From positions 14,650,001 to 14,714,000 of the forward strand of contig OX621260.1 in the NCBI GenBank assembly GCA_951640165.1: DNA of 64,000 nt. The letters run 5' to 3'. The translations under genes were made by a program, and so were the position numbers. Source of the DNA: Pseudoips prasinana (Eukaryota; Arthropoda; Insecta; Lepidoptera; Nolidae). This document shows, piece by piece, positions 10,292 to 21,810 of this stretch. Below the pieces are notes generated by a model. It made no database searches, was not told the origin of the DNA, and was given only the letters and a program-made list of their open reading frames with translations. Numbering within the stretch: position 1 is the stretch's first letter; every line of letters begins with the position of its first letter.

Positions 10292-10610
10292 ATGCCTTGT
10301 ACAAAGATCTTCACTATTCGGACTTGCATGAATATCCTCCATGCGTCCGTCCAATTTCGTATATTAATGTCCTCATGGCCAACATGGCGGCTATCCTGAT
10401 TCACGGAGACGCCGTAGGTGCAGGACATGTGCACAAAGACTTACACAACTCACCTTGTAATCATATGAGACGGGCTAGCCGACCTACTGGAGAGTGAGTC
10501 TTTACGTACTTTGGCGCAGAAGTGCATAACCATCAATTCCAATTATATGGTGGATAGTGAGAATTATCTTCCCTTTCCTTTGGCTCCCAATTCGATTACT
10601 ATCATCTTTT

Positions 10611-10648
10611 GCGGTTGAACACGATACCGTTAGACCAACGGGTCAGTC
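10611..10648 (-). repeat. tRNA-like SINE C head fragment
   Basis: On the minus strand it reads TTGGTCTAACGGTATCGTGT, matching the A-box part of the SINE C head (GGTCTAGCGGTAGCGTG). The body is absent. The rest of 10292-10835 holds nothing I recognise. Confidence 0.35.
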
Positions 10649-10835
10649 AAACTTTAACCGAAGCCATATCTATTTGTTTCTTCGGAGCGGAATCAAGCCC
10701 CCTTGAAGAGCGTCACGCCTTTAAGGGAAGGGTGCGGTCGGATAGCTTAGACAGCTTAGCTACAGATATCGTGTCTCCTCCATAGAATACATTTACATAA
10801 ATTGTTGCGATTGATTGTCGCAGTAAGGTGTTAAA

Positions 10836-11036
10836 CATAGTCACATCAGCCAAATAACGTCCACTGTTGGACATGAGCTCCCCTAATAATGGGAGGATAA
10901 CCCATATTTGCCACGCTTGGCAGACGGGTTGGCGATCGTAGTATGTTGCTCATAGTACACAAAGAGACCGCTGCTGTCCGTTCTCTGGTAGATATTCCTT
11001 CTGGTTGATTTCACACCCTCCCAAGTGTTAGCTTGC
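10836..11036 (-). repeat. RTE-like LINE 3' tail
   Basis: Minus-strand 3' end: it contains GCCACGCTTGGCAGACGGG, CTGTCCGTTCTCTGGTAGAT and GTCCACTGTTGGAC, which recur at 16950, 20985, 27807, 29176, 48355 and 57412. RTE assignment is by recollection of the (TGA)n-tailed lepidopteran family. Confidence 0.6.
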
Positions 11037-11041
11037 TAAAA

Positions 11042-11300
11042 AATAATAATAATAATATCTGGGGACAATGTCAGACTGATCATCCTAGCCCCAAACTAAG
11101 CAAAGCTTGTACTATGGGTACCAGGCGACGATATACATACTTATATAGATAGATAAATACTTAAATACATAGAAAACATCCATGACTCAGAAACAAATAT
11201 TCGTGCTCATCGCACAAATATTTGCAATTACCGGGATTCGAACCCAGGACCACCAGCTTCGTAGGCAGGAGCACTACTAACTAGGCTACGGTGACCGTCA
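11042..11300 (-). repeat. SINE family A
   Basis: Full-length-like copy in minus orientation, from GTGACCGTAGCC-type head to the CAGATATT-type tail. About 95 percent alike by eye to the copies at 11631 and 12280. Confidence 0.85.
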
Positions 11301-11429
11301 AATATGTAGATTATTCTAGGTTTTCTCTCTCTTTCTCTCCGCTCGTGTAGAATTGCCATACCATTAGATTATTAGAGCTAGGGTATAGATCAATCTGCTG
11401 GTTGGTGACTCACCTAGGTTATCTCATAG

Positions 11430-11575
11430 TTAGATGCTCTCAACGGTCCATAAGTGATCGAAGAGGTTAAGCAACTATGCTCGTGGTCAGTTCATAGATG
11501 TATGACCACCAAAGTGGCATAATTTCGGAGCGTCTCCGTGCTTCGGAGACGCTCCATTGAGATTGGCCGCTATAT
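11430..11575 (+). repeat. SINE family D, 5S rRNA-derived
   Basis: GAGGTTAAGCAACTATGCTC and GGTCAGTTCATAGATGTATG match the A and C boxes of 5S rRNA. A body with GCGTCTCCGTGCTTCGGAG follows; it folds as a 12-bp perfect hairpin (11527-11538 with 11544-11555). It is too diverged and too short to be a 5S gene. Confidence 0.75.
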
Positions 11576-11630
11576 TTGAGAGGAGCACCATTTGTAATAA
11601 GAAGTATTGTTAACTGTTATTTGAAAATAT

Positions 11631-11881
11631 TAAATAATATCTAGGGACAATGTCACACAGATCATCCTAGCCCCAAACTAAGCTAAGCTTGTACTATGGG
11701 TACCAGGCGACGATATACATACTTATATAGATAGATAAATACTTATATACATAGAAAACATCCATGACTCGGAAACAAATATTAGTGCTCATCACACAAA
11801 TATTTGCCCTTACCGGGATTCGAACCCAGGACCACCAGCTTCGTAGGCAGGAGCACTACCAACTAGGCTACGGTGACCGTG
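11631..11881 (-). repeat. SINE family A
   Basis: Near full-length copy, minus orientation, with tRNA-like head, body and CCATAGTACAAGCTTAG tail. Confidence 0.85.
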
Positions 11882-12279
11882 AATATAATATCATTTACCA
11901 ATACTACTTATGTTGACGTCACGTTTGACCGGGAAGATTAACTTATTATCCACATAAGTATATAATACTTACTAAGTTATTATATACTTTTGCGGATACC
12001 GCACTGTATTGAATTGGGTCATTCGGAAATGTAACGAATGCATTTTCCGTGTAGGCAATAGGCGTGCTAGACACGTTTAATAGGCCAAGGTCGAGACCAA
12101 ACCATGTTATAGTCATATAACCTCAGTTTTACCATAGCATAAAAATAAAGACAGTAAGGAAACTACTTACAAACACTCGAAATGGCGCAATCACACAAAC
12201 ATGCGCATCGACAAGACCCCTAAGCGGTTGTCGCGGTGCTATCAGTATCGAGTGCCGCGTAAAGACGAGTGGCCAGAAA

Positions 12280-12537
12280 TAATAATAATATAATATCTGG
12301 GGACAATGTCACACAGATCATCCTAGCCCCAAACTAAGCAAAGCTTGTACTATGGGTACCAGGCGACGATATACATACTTATATAGATAGATAAATACTT
12401 ATATACATAGAAAACGTCCATGACTCAGAAACAAATATTCGTGCTCATCACACAAATATTTGCACTTACTGGGATTCGAACCCAGGACCACCAGCTTCGT
12501 AGGCAGGATCACTACCAACTAGGCTACGGTGACCGTG
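12280..12537 (-). repeat. SINE family A
   Basis: Near full-length copy, minus orientation, preceded by an (AAT)n tail typical of these copies. Confidence 0.85.
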
Positions 12538-12639
12538 AGAAATAAGTTTATCACTGCGTCTTTTTTTTAAATGTCACGAGCGTATTGTATTACACGGCTG
12601 TTTGAACGCGGCTTTATCAAAACCGGCGCAATCGTATTT

Positions 12640-12808
12640 CAAAATCCCTGCGGAATTTTGATATAAAAAAGTTAAGATGAAAAAAAAAACGATATCAAAT
12701 ACATTACAATATACAACCCTATCGTGCCAATAGAGTGTAGGTAATTATTTCATCAATTAGGCTTAGTTTCCCTACTGTCTGTACTGTATCTATAGTATAT
12801 AGTATATA

Positions 12809-12862
<54 letters not shown>

Positions 12863-13160
12863 TAAAGTGCAACTAAAAACGAAATTAAAAGAATTTTATT
12901 AGCGTATGCATAACAAGTAGTAAAAGTTCAAAACAATATATCCATAAGGGCAGAGATGTAGTAAATAAGTAGCTTATAGGGTAACTTGAATGTGAATAAA
13001 ACAAAATATATAATACCGAACTTTATATATATTATAAAGTTCGGTATTATTTTTACAAAATTACAATATCATATACACTACAATTTTCAACCTTATTGTA
13101 TCAATGAAGCGTAGGTAATGATTTCATCAACTAGGCTAAGTTTGCCTACTGTCCATATAT
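12640..13160. repeat. Direct repeat pair around a TA tract and a palindrome
   Basis: A roughly 110-base segment (about 12675-12780, with GTAGGTAATTATTTCATCAA and TTAGTTTCCCTACTGTC) recurs at about 13065-13155. Between them lie a TA/TAG microsatellite (12793-12858) and a palindrome with 15-base perfect arms (13011-13025 and 13035-13049). Possibly the ends of one unknown element. Confidence 0.5.
12793..12858. repeat. (TA)n microsatellite
   Basis: TATAG repeats pass into an uninterrupted TA run. Confidence 0.9.
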
Positions 13161-13335
13161 ATACTGTGGTTTTATAGTTCACCCAAAATAGTGCGAGAAG
13201 CATAAATGTTGGAAGCCATTATGATATCGGTTGATTGAGTTGATATCGGTTGAGTTGAAAATTTGAATTACCTTTGTACGATAATTGTCTAGTTTACATC
13301 ATACATACGAGTACACTTATAAGCTTGTTTCGTCA

Positions 13336-13650
13336 TCTATACATACAAATAAATAAAATTGGAGTGTCTGTTTGTAATATTGAAATAACCAGTTTTTACT
13401 ACATAAATATCAATATATATACGGTACATAGACCAAAATAACATTTTTTACGATTTTTGTCTGTCTGTCTGTCTGTTTGTTCCGGCTAATCTCTGAAACG
13501 GCTGGACCGATTTTGACGGGACTTTTGTTGGCAGGTAGCTGATGTAATAAGGAGTAACTTAGGCTAATTTTATTTTAGAAAAAAACTTTTATTTTACTAA
13601 AAAACGAAGTAAACTAATTAACACGCGGACGAAGTCGCGGGCACAGCTAG
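13336..13650 (+). mobile_element. Helitron-like element
   Basis: TCTATACATACAAATAAAT at the 5' end after A, and GTCGCGGGCACAGCTAG before T (13651). Same subfamily as 5059 and 62528. Confidence 0.85.
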
Positions 13651-13685
13651 TCAATAATATGTTCTTATCGAGTATTATTTGAAAG

Positions 13686-13885
13686 GGGGCTGTTGGTCAA
13701 GTGGTTAGTGACCCTGAACGCTAAGCCCGAGATTGTGGGTTCGATACCCCACCCAGGCAAAATCTTTGTGTGGCAAAATTATTAGTTCTGTCGCTATGTG
13801 TTATTTATCTATAATATGTATGTATTTAGAAATATATAATATCCGTTGTCTGGTTGCAGTGTTTTAGTTGTCCCAAGATATTTAT
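13686..13885 (+). repeat. SINE family F
   Basis: Head GGTCAAGTGGTTAGTGACCC, B box GGTTCGATACCCC, then AAAATCTTTGTGTGGC and a tail with GTCTGGTTGCAGTG. It gives the uninterrupted sequence used to define the insertion at 62897. Confidence 0.75.
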
Positions 13886-13980
13886 TTCTTAATTTGTACT
13901 TAGTTTTAGAGAGTATAAGCTGAATAGTAACTACCATCTGAACAGATTATTCAGAACCGTTATTAGACTATAGAATAATA

Positions 13981-14377
13981 TACAACATGTTACGTAATTA
14001 ACGCACACCCTCAAACACCCCAATTAGAATATTATGTTGTAATCATAATACATACATTAAATTTTTTATTTAACATATATATGAATTGTTATTTACTAAA
14101 TTAGTTTCTTGGAATAAAGTTTATTTTCCTTTATTTTGTATTGAATGATGGAATTTGTATGAATACAAATAAAACTGCGATTTAAAAGTCTTATTACTTT
14201 GACTTACGGTCTAATTCAATTTGTTTTGACTGTACAGGTTTAAAATAACGTATTTTCCGTAACTTTAATTATTTTGGAATAAAAAATTACCTATATTCAA
14301 AATGATATAAATCGATACAGTTAACCACTCTGAACAAAGTAATTTCAGGATGTGCGTTAATTAAGTTACATGTTGTA
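13981..14377. mobile_element. TA-flanked MITE, 397 bp
   Basis: Terminal inverted repeats TACAACATGTTACGTAATTA and its complement (one change) extend about 30 bases to AACGCACAYCCT. TA lies on both sides (13979-13980, 14378-14379). Non-coding. The copy at 9987 is the same family. Confidence 0.85.
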
Positions 14378-14379
14378 TA

Positions 14380-14831
14380 TCTAAGGATATAGTTCACACA
14401 CGGCCATCTGATCCTAAACTAAGCAGAGCTTGTAAAATAAATAAAATAAAAAAGTGTTTTACTCACGTAGACTTTAAAAAAGCGCTTGTAAATAGTCAGA
14501 ACATATTTGTAGTATGTAATATAGTTAAGTAAGTATACATAATTATTTCTAGTTATATATAGATATTTAGGTACACAGAATGTTAAAACATTTTAAAAAT
14601 TTATTTAATAATAGTAATGATATTTAGCTACCTTGTATTACTATGGAAACAAGGTAACTGATATATTAGATATACTATTTTTCTTTGGTAGACATAGGTA
14701 CTTATATACACCCATACTCAGAACAAACAGACATGTTCATACATACAAATATCATTCCTGGATGGGAATCGAATTCACGACCTGCGGCGTGAAAGGCAAG
14801 TATTTAACAACCACGCCAACAGGCCCGTTAT
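14380..14831 (-). repeat. SINE family B split by a LINE tail
   Basis: Tail domain at 14380-14433, then an insert, then the rest of the SINE (from about 14632 to 14831) with head B box GAATTCGATTCCC. The host motif CTTGTA is repeated on both sides of the insert. Confidence 0.8.
14436..14631 (-). repeat. LINE 3' tail inserted in SINE B
   Basis: Minus-strand copy of the AT-rich LINE tail also present at 15570 and 57183 (CTTGTAAATAGTCAGAACAT, ACTTTAAAAAAGCG, and a TTTTA-type terminus). It is flanked by CTTGTA duplicates, as expected for target-primed insertion. Confidence 0.7.
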
Positions 14832-15569
14832 AACTGCGGCAAAGACTGATCGCAACTTTGCCTATAAAGACAAATTAAATCTATCATTAAATAAATTCTA
14901 AATGATTTATATTACGCATTTAAAAGGTCACTACACAACTAAAAACTATTAATTATGATAATTAACTAATAATTATGATAAGCGGCACGAGTCCATAATA
15001 CTTTAGGTGCAATGACAAGAGCGGTGGAATTGGACTCACGGTCGTGACACATCGTATATTGCACTCACAAACCAATATTGGATGACTATTATACTGGCAA
15101 ACCAATTCCCGTGCATCTCACATTGCATTAAAAAGATCTATTAAGTTTGTGCCCTCGACTCGTTCCGATACTATATTAAGATAACAACATGAATTCAATC
15201 AAAAGCGGATAAAATATTGATGAAAAGGAAAAAAACTTGGTAAAAGTGAAAAATATGAATGAATATTTATGATGGATGCATTGACTGCCCGATATTGTCT
15301 TAGTCACTTCCTAAAAAAAAAAAAACACGACATTTATTCAATGTCAATGAAATCACGTTTCCTGGTGCATGTCGTTGCCGTTAGTGCTTTTAAACTGCCA
15401 ACAATTCAAAAAACCGTTTCGTATCAGATTTTTGAAGTGAAAACATCTTTGTAAGCGTAGTGCGCTTTTTTCTTTATTTTGCTAGATTTTTTACAGCCGA
15501 TTGTATAACCAAATTTAGTTCTATCTTTTACATTTATTCATTATAATATATCAATATTATTATACATAA
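14832..15569. other. No assigned feature; possible old repeat
   Basis: The part at about 15000-15160 (GACTCACGGTCGTGACAC, CTCGACTCGTTCCGATAC) has a less AT-rich, repeat-like texture but no second copy in the window. The remainder is AT-rich. A 61-codon open frame at 15269 shows no motif. Confidence 0.3.
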
Positions 15570-15795
15570 TCTCTTGACAATAACTTGATACGAGCTAGCC
15601 AAATATCATTGCTATAATAAAATAAATTTTATAAATGTTTTCATACAAGCAATACAATGTGTACCTGAATATTACTAGAAATAGTAATGTATACCACTAT
15701 ATTACTACAAAGATGTTTTGACCATTTACAAGCGATTTTTTAAAGTCGACGTGAATAAAAACCTTTTTTATTTTTATTTTATTTTATTCCCACTA
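15570..15795 (+). repeat. LINE 3' tail with TTTTA-type end
   Basis: AACTTGATACGAGCTAGCC to ACGTGAATAAAAACC followed by T-rich TTTTA repeats. It matches 57183-57415, where it follows a LINE coding remnant. Confidence 0.7.
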
Positions 15796-16423
15796 TAGGG
15801 CGGGAAGCAATTACTATGAGTACCAAAGGTGTAAATAAACACTACTTTCCGTGTATGTGAAATGAATAAATAGTAAACTAAATATAAATTCATTTCATTC
15901 CTTTAAAATAGTAATTTAGAGTGGGGCACTGTTAATTTTATGCAATTATTTAAGTTTTGAAGTCATAAAAATTTAAATGATTGCAATTAATGCCTAAAAT
16001 ATACTTGCTGCTTCAGAATCTTTTGGAAATAAATTAATAACGATTTGTTTGGAATCAAACAAATTTAATTTGATTCCTGAACTTATTGTAATTCGAAGCA
16101 CAGATATTTAGTAAATTTTCAGCTTGAATCAATACTATTGCTGTATAAATATAAAAATCATTAGGGTAAGACGAAAAAATATTGGTTGCGCTGTGATAGA
16201 ATGGGGTTGTCTTACTTTCGTTTTTGTTCCAAACTATATTACTATTATTTGTCTTAGGACTTGATAGGCGATTTAAGGATAATTTATTTTGTAAACCGAA
16301 AGTATTTCTGAACTGAAGGTCTGAGTATATACTCACTATTGTTTTGGAGTATTGCGGTTACAAGTTAGCGCCCTTTGAAGTCGAAACCCTGAGGCCATGG
16401 GGCCTAAAAATTATAAAAATAAG
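15796..16423. other. No recognised feature
   Basis: AT-rich. A 93-codon minus-strand frame (16055-16336) is low in complexity and has no recognisable domain. Confidence 0.4.
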
Positions 16424-16500
16424 TGATTGTCGTGTCGTACTTGGTAAATGCTTGCCTTCACGCCGCAGGTCGTAGGTTCGATTCCCACCAAGGACACTTA
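16424..16500 (+). repeat. SINE family B head only
   Basis: TTGGTAAATGCTTGCC and GGTTCGATTCCCACC, then the copy ends within the body and abuts a truncated Helitron-like end. Confidence 0.65.
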
Positions 16501-16505
16501 TTTTT

Positions 16506-16636
16506 ATGCAATGTGTGTTGTTACTCTTTCACGCAAAAACTACCGGACGAATTTTGATGAAACTTTTTAGTAATATAGCTTATATAACACATAGGCTATA
16601 ATTTATAATGCGGGTAAAACCGCGGAGCACAGCTAG
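16506..16636 (+). mobile_element. Helitron-like 3' part
   Basis: Contains GTTACTCTTTCACGCAAAAA and GAATTTTGATGAAACTTT, then hairpin GCGGGTAAAACCGC and GAGCACAGCTAG before T. The 5' end is missing. Confidence 0.75.
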
Positions 16637-16949
16637 TAAGAACTAATAATTAAAATTATATAACCCACCTCAAAAAAATACCAAAATATTGCTATGTTTT
16701 TTGCGGCTCCCGCTTACAGTCGGATCTAAACATTAATAATGGTTAATTTATGACTAATGATTTTATAACATCACTGAAGGACGCCGACTGAATGAAGCAG
16801 TGGCCAAGACTATAGTTTTGATTTTTTTGTTCAATTTCAACTTTCTAGCTTTAATGTGTCTAGCAGACAAGGCTTAATACAATTGATTTCTGCAATAATT
16901 AAAAAAAAAAAAAAACAATTGTTTTTAGAGGAGTGTCAAAATTTTGACA

Positions 16950-17047
16950 ATGTAGGGATATGCCACAATCGCCACGCTTGGCAGACAGGTTGGCGATAGC
17001 AGTATAATGGTCATAGTACACAAAAAGACGCTGCCGCCCATTCTATG
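16950..17047 (-). repeat. RTE-like LINE tail fragment
   Basis: GCCACGCTTGGCAGACAGG, GGCGATAGCAG and GCTGCCGCCCATTCTATGG match the RTE-like tails at 10836 and 20985. Confidence 0.55.
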
Positions 17048-17100
17048 GGATTTATTCCATAGTATATATTTTACATTTCATATATTTATATTAAAAAAAA

Positions 17101-17264
17101 AAGTAAAAAGTTTATTTCAAAACAGATTTACAAGGGGTAATTTATTAGACCCCTCCTTTAAGCATGCATTGGCTGTGTTAGAAGGTACCGCTCTTCTATT
17201 AAGACACAATAGTGCAGATGTGAAACATCGACATTATTTTGTAAAAGTAATATGCAGAAAATAA
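17101..17264 (+). other. Short unassigned open frame
   Basis: An open segment ending at 17264 reads GNLLDPSFKHALAVLEGTAL near its middle, more protein-like than its surroundings. I do not recognise it, it has no clear splice sites, and it could be a decayed exon or chance. Confidence 0.15.
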
Positions 17265-17530
17265 CATATTGTGATAGGAACTAAATATGTCATAATGATA
17301 AAATAAAAAGTCGATTGGGCATCCGTCACGGCATGCGTCGCCACGCCAGACATCTGTTTTACGTGCGGCTATAGACGTTTCACATCAAAAAACTTACACC
17401 TATTTAATTAGTTAAAACTAAATATAACAAAAAATTAATAAAGTGTTGTTGGTTTATTCTGTGTGTATGTTTGTGTGTATTATACGTATACACTGTGTGT
17501 GTGGTGTATGGCTGTAAGCTAAATACAGGC

Positions 17531-17962
17531 TGGCCCAGTAGGTAGTTGACGTTCAAACGCAAAATGTAGATACTTTATGATGAGGAGTATCCGAATCACC
17601 TCCATGTATGTTCTACGACTTTGCGTAGTTTTCGAGATAGATTTTTTTAATGATTTTTTTCGCAAAAAGTCACCTTACATCAGACTTAGATTGTTTTCTC
17701 GTTCTGTTGAACATTTCTGGTTCAGTTTTTTTTGTGATAACTAATTAGTATAGTTTAACCTAACTCCCTTAAAAGTATGGTTTATGGTTAATCATTCCAG
17801 AACTGACTTAGAGTTTATTCGAAAGTTCAAAATTAGGGTTTGATCTCAGGACTCACAAATTTTCAAAGTATCAAAAAAGACGGAAAATGATACGTTATCA
17901 TTCGGATACTCCTCATCATAAATTATCTAAATTTTTGCGTTAGAACGTCAACTCCTCGGCCA
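17531..17962. mobile_element. Inverted-repeat MITE, about 432 bp
   Basis: The left arm starts TGGCCCAGTAGGTAGTTGAC; the right arm inverted starts TGGCCGAGGAGTTGACG. Both continue through AACGCAAAA, TTTATGATGAGGAGTATCC over about 60 bases. The interior is non-coding. The target duplication is not clear. Confidence 0.75.
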
Positions 17963-18357
17963 CCATGTATATGTGCACATAAAACAAATAATGGAATAGT
18001 TTAAATTTTAAATTAATAAATAATTTTACATTTCATATACTTATTTCTAAATACACGTGTTGGAAGAAGAATTTCTCCCAACATAGTATGGAATAACCCT
18101 ACCCTTTTGGCACAAAGCAATGCTGTGTAGTACCTACAGATACAGTTATGTAAAGTTGGGCAAAGCAAGGTTACAACTTACTCATGTTACCCTTTATGTG
18201 TAAACAGGTCATAACTGTGAACACAATGCTTTGACAAACTGTAGATTTTATGAGCTCGGAAAGTTATGATTGAAAATATCACCTGTTTGGTATCATTTAT
18301 TTCAGATAATTATTCCATAGATAAGTTAGTAACACTTATACAACTATGTTAGTATAC

Positions 18358-18563
18358 AAAATGGCGGTATTATACCCGGGCCTCGGAGAACATTCTGGCC
18401 GTGTCGCTAGTCGTACGATCGCCTCATGAGAGTGATGGAATAGAAAGTGCCCATACTGCGTACTCACACACTTGTGCACTACCATATGTCCCGCGCAGAT
18501 GGCTCCTCCTTTGAGACTGGCCTCCGTGGCCGAAATTCAGCAAGTAGGACATTATCATTTCAT
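18358..18563 (+). repeat. SINE family C, 5' truncated
   Basis: Starts in the body at ATGGCGGTATTATACCC and runs to TTGAGACTGGCCTCC and GGCCGAAATTC. The tRNA-like head is absent. Confidence 0.75.
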
Positions 18564-19055
18564 ATTTGTGCAATAAACCACGCCATATTGGTTTTGCACG
18601 TTTAATGGTTCCTAAAGGATAACTATATTTTATTTAAATGCGAAATATACAGCATATATCAAGCTGATACACGGTTATGAGTAAGGTTTATTTATAGACC
18701 TTAACTGACTATTGATCAATATTGGCCTTTTCCATACAAAAGCAACCCCAGAGGCGTGTTACGTGTTTCCAGCATTGAATATGTATTAAATGCTGTAAAT
18801 GCAATATTACGAACAGCTCCCGTGAGCATAAACAACGTCTTCGCTCTTGTTTCAATATTTACTACTTGTTTGCAGCTCCCAACGCGGAGAAAGTTCGAGA
18901 AATTTCTTTACTAAGGCAGACATATTGAGTTGGCAAGAAGAGACTCGTTAAGCCCTAAGAAACTTTTATATTTTTGGCCGCCGCCAAATAGATAACTCTT
19001 CCAGTTACCTATTTTACATTTGTTATATTTAAAAAAAAAAAAAATTTAGGGTAAG
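18564..19055. other. No recognised feature
   Basis: AT-rich sequence ending in a long A run (19031-19044). Confidence 0.4.
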
Positions 19056-19545
19056 AATAATATCCTGGGACATTATTCACGCACGGTCATTTATCCGATC
19101 CCAAACTAAGCAGAGCTTGAACTATGGAAACTAGATAACTAATATATTACATATACTACTTTTCTTTTGTAAAATATAGATAACTAGCGGCCCGGTACGT
19201 GCTTCGCTACGTATAAGGCATAGTAATAAAAATAAATATTATTAAGATCATTTATTCAAACAAAAAAATATTTTAAATTGCTAAGAGATGTTGATTTTAC
19301 TCTTTTTCAAGACTTGTTTAAATTTTCTCTACGTACAAACCTTCCCTGGACTTCCACAAATAATTCAAGACCAAAATTATCTAAATCGGTAAAGGCGTTG
19401 TTGAGTTATAACATTACAACGAAAAGTGGCATTGATTTATATATATATAGATTACACCCAGACTTGGGACAAACACACATGTTCATGCACACAAACCTGC
19501 GGCGTGATAGGCAAGCATTTACCAAACACGCCAATTGGCCTGTCA
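19056..19545 (-). repeat. SINE family B split by a Helitron
   Basis: Tail 19056-19183 and head 19452-19545. Joining across the insert gives the family sequence ATATAGATAA then TTACACCC without loss or duplication. Confidence 0.85.
19184..19451 (-). mobile_element. Helitron-like element inside SINE B
   Basis: Minus orientation: TCTATATATATATAAATC at its 5' end, ending GCACGTACCGGGCCGCTAG, then T. The host SINE supplies an exact empty site between A and T. The 3' hairpin differs from the other subfamilies. Confidence 0.85.
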
Positions 19546-19784
19546 ATAGAATGAAAAAAAATCTTAAATTGATGGATTAGGAAATGAGCAATTTTTTTAT
19601 CACCCTGATATTTCAATACTACCCTAATATCGTCAACTAAATTTGAAATAGAAATAAGTACTTAAAATTAAACACTGAAGTCTTGGCGTTAATTACGTTT
19701 TCCTACTGAAGGAGCCGCTTTAACAAAAGTATACTTTTACTTAAACCAAATTATATCCGTTTATTTATTATTATTTAATTAGAC

Positions 19785-19890
19785 TTTTTTTTTTTTTTTC
19801 TTTTTAAACTTTATGCTCAAGAATGAACAGAGGCGGACTTAATGCCAAAGGCATTCTCTGCCAGTCAACCTTGGGGTGATGCAGAGAAAT
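19785..19890 (-). repeat. Jockey/R1-like LINE 3' tail
   Basis: GAGGCGGACTTAATGCC and AGGCATTCTCTGCCAGTCAA after a T tract, read backwards; it matches the plus-strand tail at 29663-29970. Confidence 0.65.
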
Positions 19891-20356
19891 CATGGTAGGT
19901 GCACTATAAGGACAGTGAGTAAGACTTGACCTTCAGTACGAAAACTTATTAACGCTACGACTTTAGTGATATGGTTTTCGTAACTGTTTTATACTACAAA
20001 GAAGCATGTAGCAGTACTATTGATTTTCTAACTCCTCCTTGTTTCTTTCTGATTAAACTCGTTGCGGGATCCAAGACAGTTAAAGCGATTCCTCGGACAT
20101 GACTGAGCCTCACCGCGCAGTGTCATTTTATTGTTTGCCACTATTGATCCTGGATTACAGGAGTTGCAGTGGTGGGTAAGAGGGAGGGAAGAGTCTCGAA
20201 ACAAACAACGAAACAACCGCTACCCAGGCGTTTAGCGCTACCCAGTCGTTACGTATAGAATGACTAGAGCTAAACACTACGGGTCTATTAGACCCCTAAA
20301 ATATGTTCTTTATGCTGTGCTCTGAGTTAAAAATATGTGTATCTATAGGTGTTGCA
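19891..20356. other. No recognised feature
   Basis: Mixed-composition sequence. A 62-codon minus-strand frame lies here without motifs. Confidence 0.4.
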
Positions 20357-20533
20357 TCACACTAATATTATAAAGGCGAAAGTTTGTGAGTGTGTATGTT
20401 TGTTACACTTTCACATAAAAACTACCGAACGGATTTTGATGAAACTTTGTAAAAATATAGGTAATATCCGAATAACATATAGGCTATATAATTTATAAAG
20501 ATTAACGCGGGTAAAACTGTGGGGCACAGCTAG
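20357..20533 (+). mobile_element. Helitron-like element, 177 bp
   Basis: TCACACTAATATTATAAAGG after A; hairpin CGCGGGTAAAACTGTG; GGGCACAGCTAG before T (20534). A complete short non-autonomous copy. Confidence 0.85.
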
Positions 20534-20583
20534 TTAAGTTATAAATACTGAGGTCGATTTTAATGTTGTTTTCTTTTTCACAG

Positions 20584-20634
20584 GTATGTTTTGAGTGCAA
20601 GGAAGTCTTGGCAGAAGGAGTTCCTCTCAAGTAA
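20584..20634 (+). other. Possible host exon (weak)
   Basis: A strong acceptor-like tract, TTGTTTTCTTTTTCACAG, ends at 20583. The following frame reads VCFECKEVLAEGVPLK and a TAA at 20632. A donor-like GTAAGA at 20631 could instead end a 47-base exon. The CxxC pair is suggestive but not diagnostic. No upstream exon is recognised, and the acceptor comes 50 bases after a Helitron. Confidence 0.2.
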
Positions 20635-20826
20635 GAACCGCTAAGCCACTCTAGCTTGTTGACAAGTGGCAGGATTCTAGAGCAGCTCCAGAGTTACAAG
20701 TATCAAAATTAGTTGTAGTTCAAACGGGGTGTACTTGATACTATTTGATAAGCTGTGCGAACGCCAACTTGCTGGTCCAGCACTGAAGGTTTGAACTGGG
20801 CGCTGATGTGCATGTAGAGATTTAAA

Positions 20827-20949
20827 TAATATCGTGAGACATTATTTACACACGGCCATCTGATCCTAAACTAAGCAGAGCTGGTACTATGGAAACCAGA
20901 TAACTGATATACTACGTTTAGTACTTTTGTAAATACACATTTCTGCCCT
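20827..20949 (-). repeat. SINE family B tail fragment
   Basis: ACACGGCCATCTGATCC, AAGCAGAGCTGGTACTATGG and GATAACTGATATACTAC are present; the head is missing. Confidence 0.75.
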
Positions 20950-20984
20950 AGTCCTGTGACGGTCATAACTTTATATATTCATCA

Positions 20985-21215
20985 TCATCCTGTCAGCCAA
21001 AGTACGCCAACTGCTGGACAAAATCCTCCCCAAAAAATGGGTTGATGCCATAATCGCCACGCTTGGCAGACAGGTTGGCGATCGCAGTTTGGTGAACATA
21101 GTTCACAGAAAAACGCTGCTGCCCGTTCTCTGGTAGGTATACCCTCGGAAGATTTCTAAGTCCCCCACGGGATGAGACAGGGGATGATATTCTATGCCGT
21201 CCCCACAGAGCAAAA
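20985..21215 (-). repeat. RTE-like LINE 3' tail
   Basis: CATCATCATCCTGTCAGCC at the terminus, then CGCCACGCTTGGCAGACAGG and CTGCCCGTTCTCTGGTAGG. Minus orientation with a TGA-repeat end. Confidence 0.65.
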
Positions 21216-21275
21216 ATTACAAATTAACTTTATATATATTTAATTCTAAATACAAATATATTATTATTGATTTTC

Positions 21276-21533
21276 GGGCCGTTTGGCGTTATTGGTAAAT
21301 AGTTGCTTATTACCCGGCAGGTTGTGGGTTCGATTCCCACCCAGGGCAGATATTTGTGTGCATGCACATGTCTGTTTGTCCTAAGTCTGGGTATATTACC
21401 TATATAAGTATATATATACAAAAGAAAAGTAGTAATTAAGTATATGTTATATCAGTTATCTGGTTTCCATAGTACAAGCTGTTTTTTGGGATCAGATGGC
21501 TGTGTGTGAATAAAGTCCCAGGGTAAATTATTA
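21276..21533 (+). repeat. SINE family B, full length
   Basis: GGGCCGTTTGGCGTTATTGG head, GGTTCGATTCCCACCC B box, AGATATTTGTGTGCATG body and CTGGTTTCCATAGTACAAGC tail. Confidence 0.85.
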
Positions 21534-21810
21534 TATCACGCGGACAAAAGCGATAGTATAAAATTTTGTAAAGGAATCTCCTTTTCAATTTTATGCACAC
21601 CTTTCTTCGTAAATGGAACCTTTTAAAGTGAAATATGTTCTTTGAAATAGCTATTGAAATTCACTATATCATATAAAGCCCACAATTTTCATTTATAATA
21701 GTTTGAAATGTATACGACATATATAACGAATACGTTACAAATACGTTGACTTAGTGTATTATGCAGTTTTCTATATTTAGTTAACGATTAGAGTTTGTCA
21801 TCTAGACGTA

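Noticed and set aside
12793..12858. Origin or regulatory role for the long TA run
   Set aside because: A simple microsatellite explains it; nothing else supports a function.
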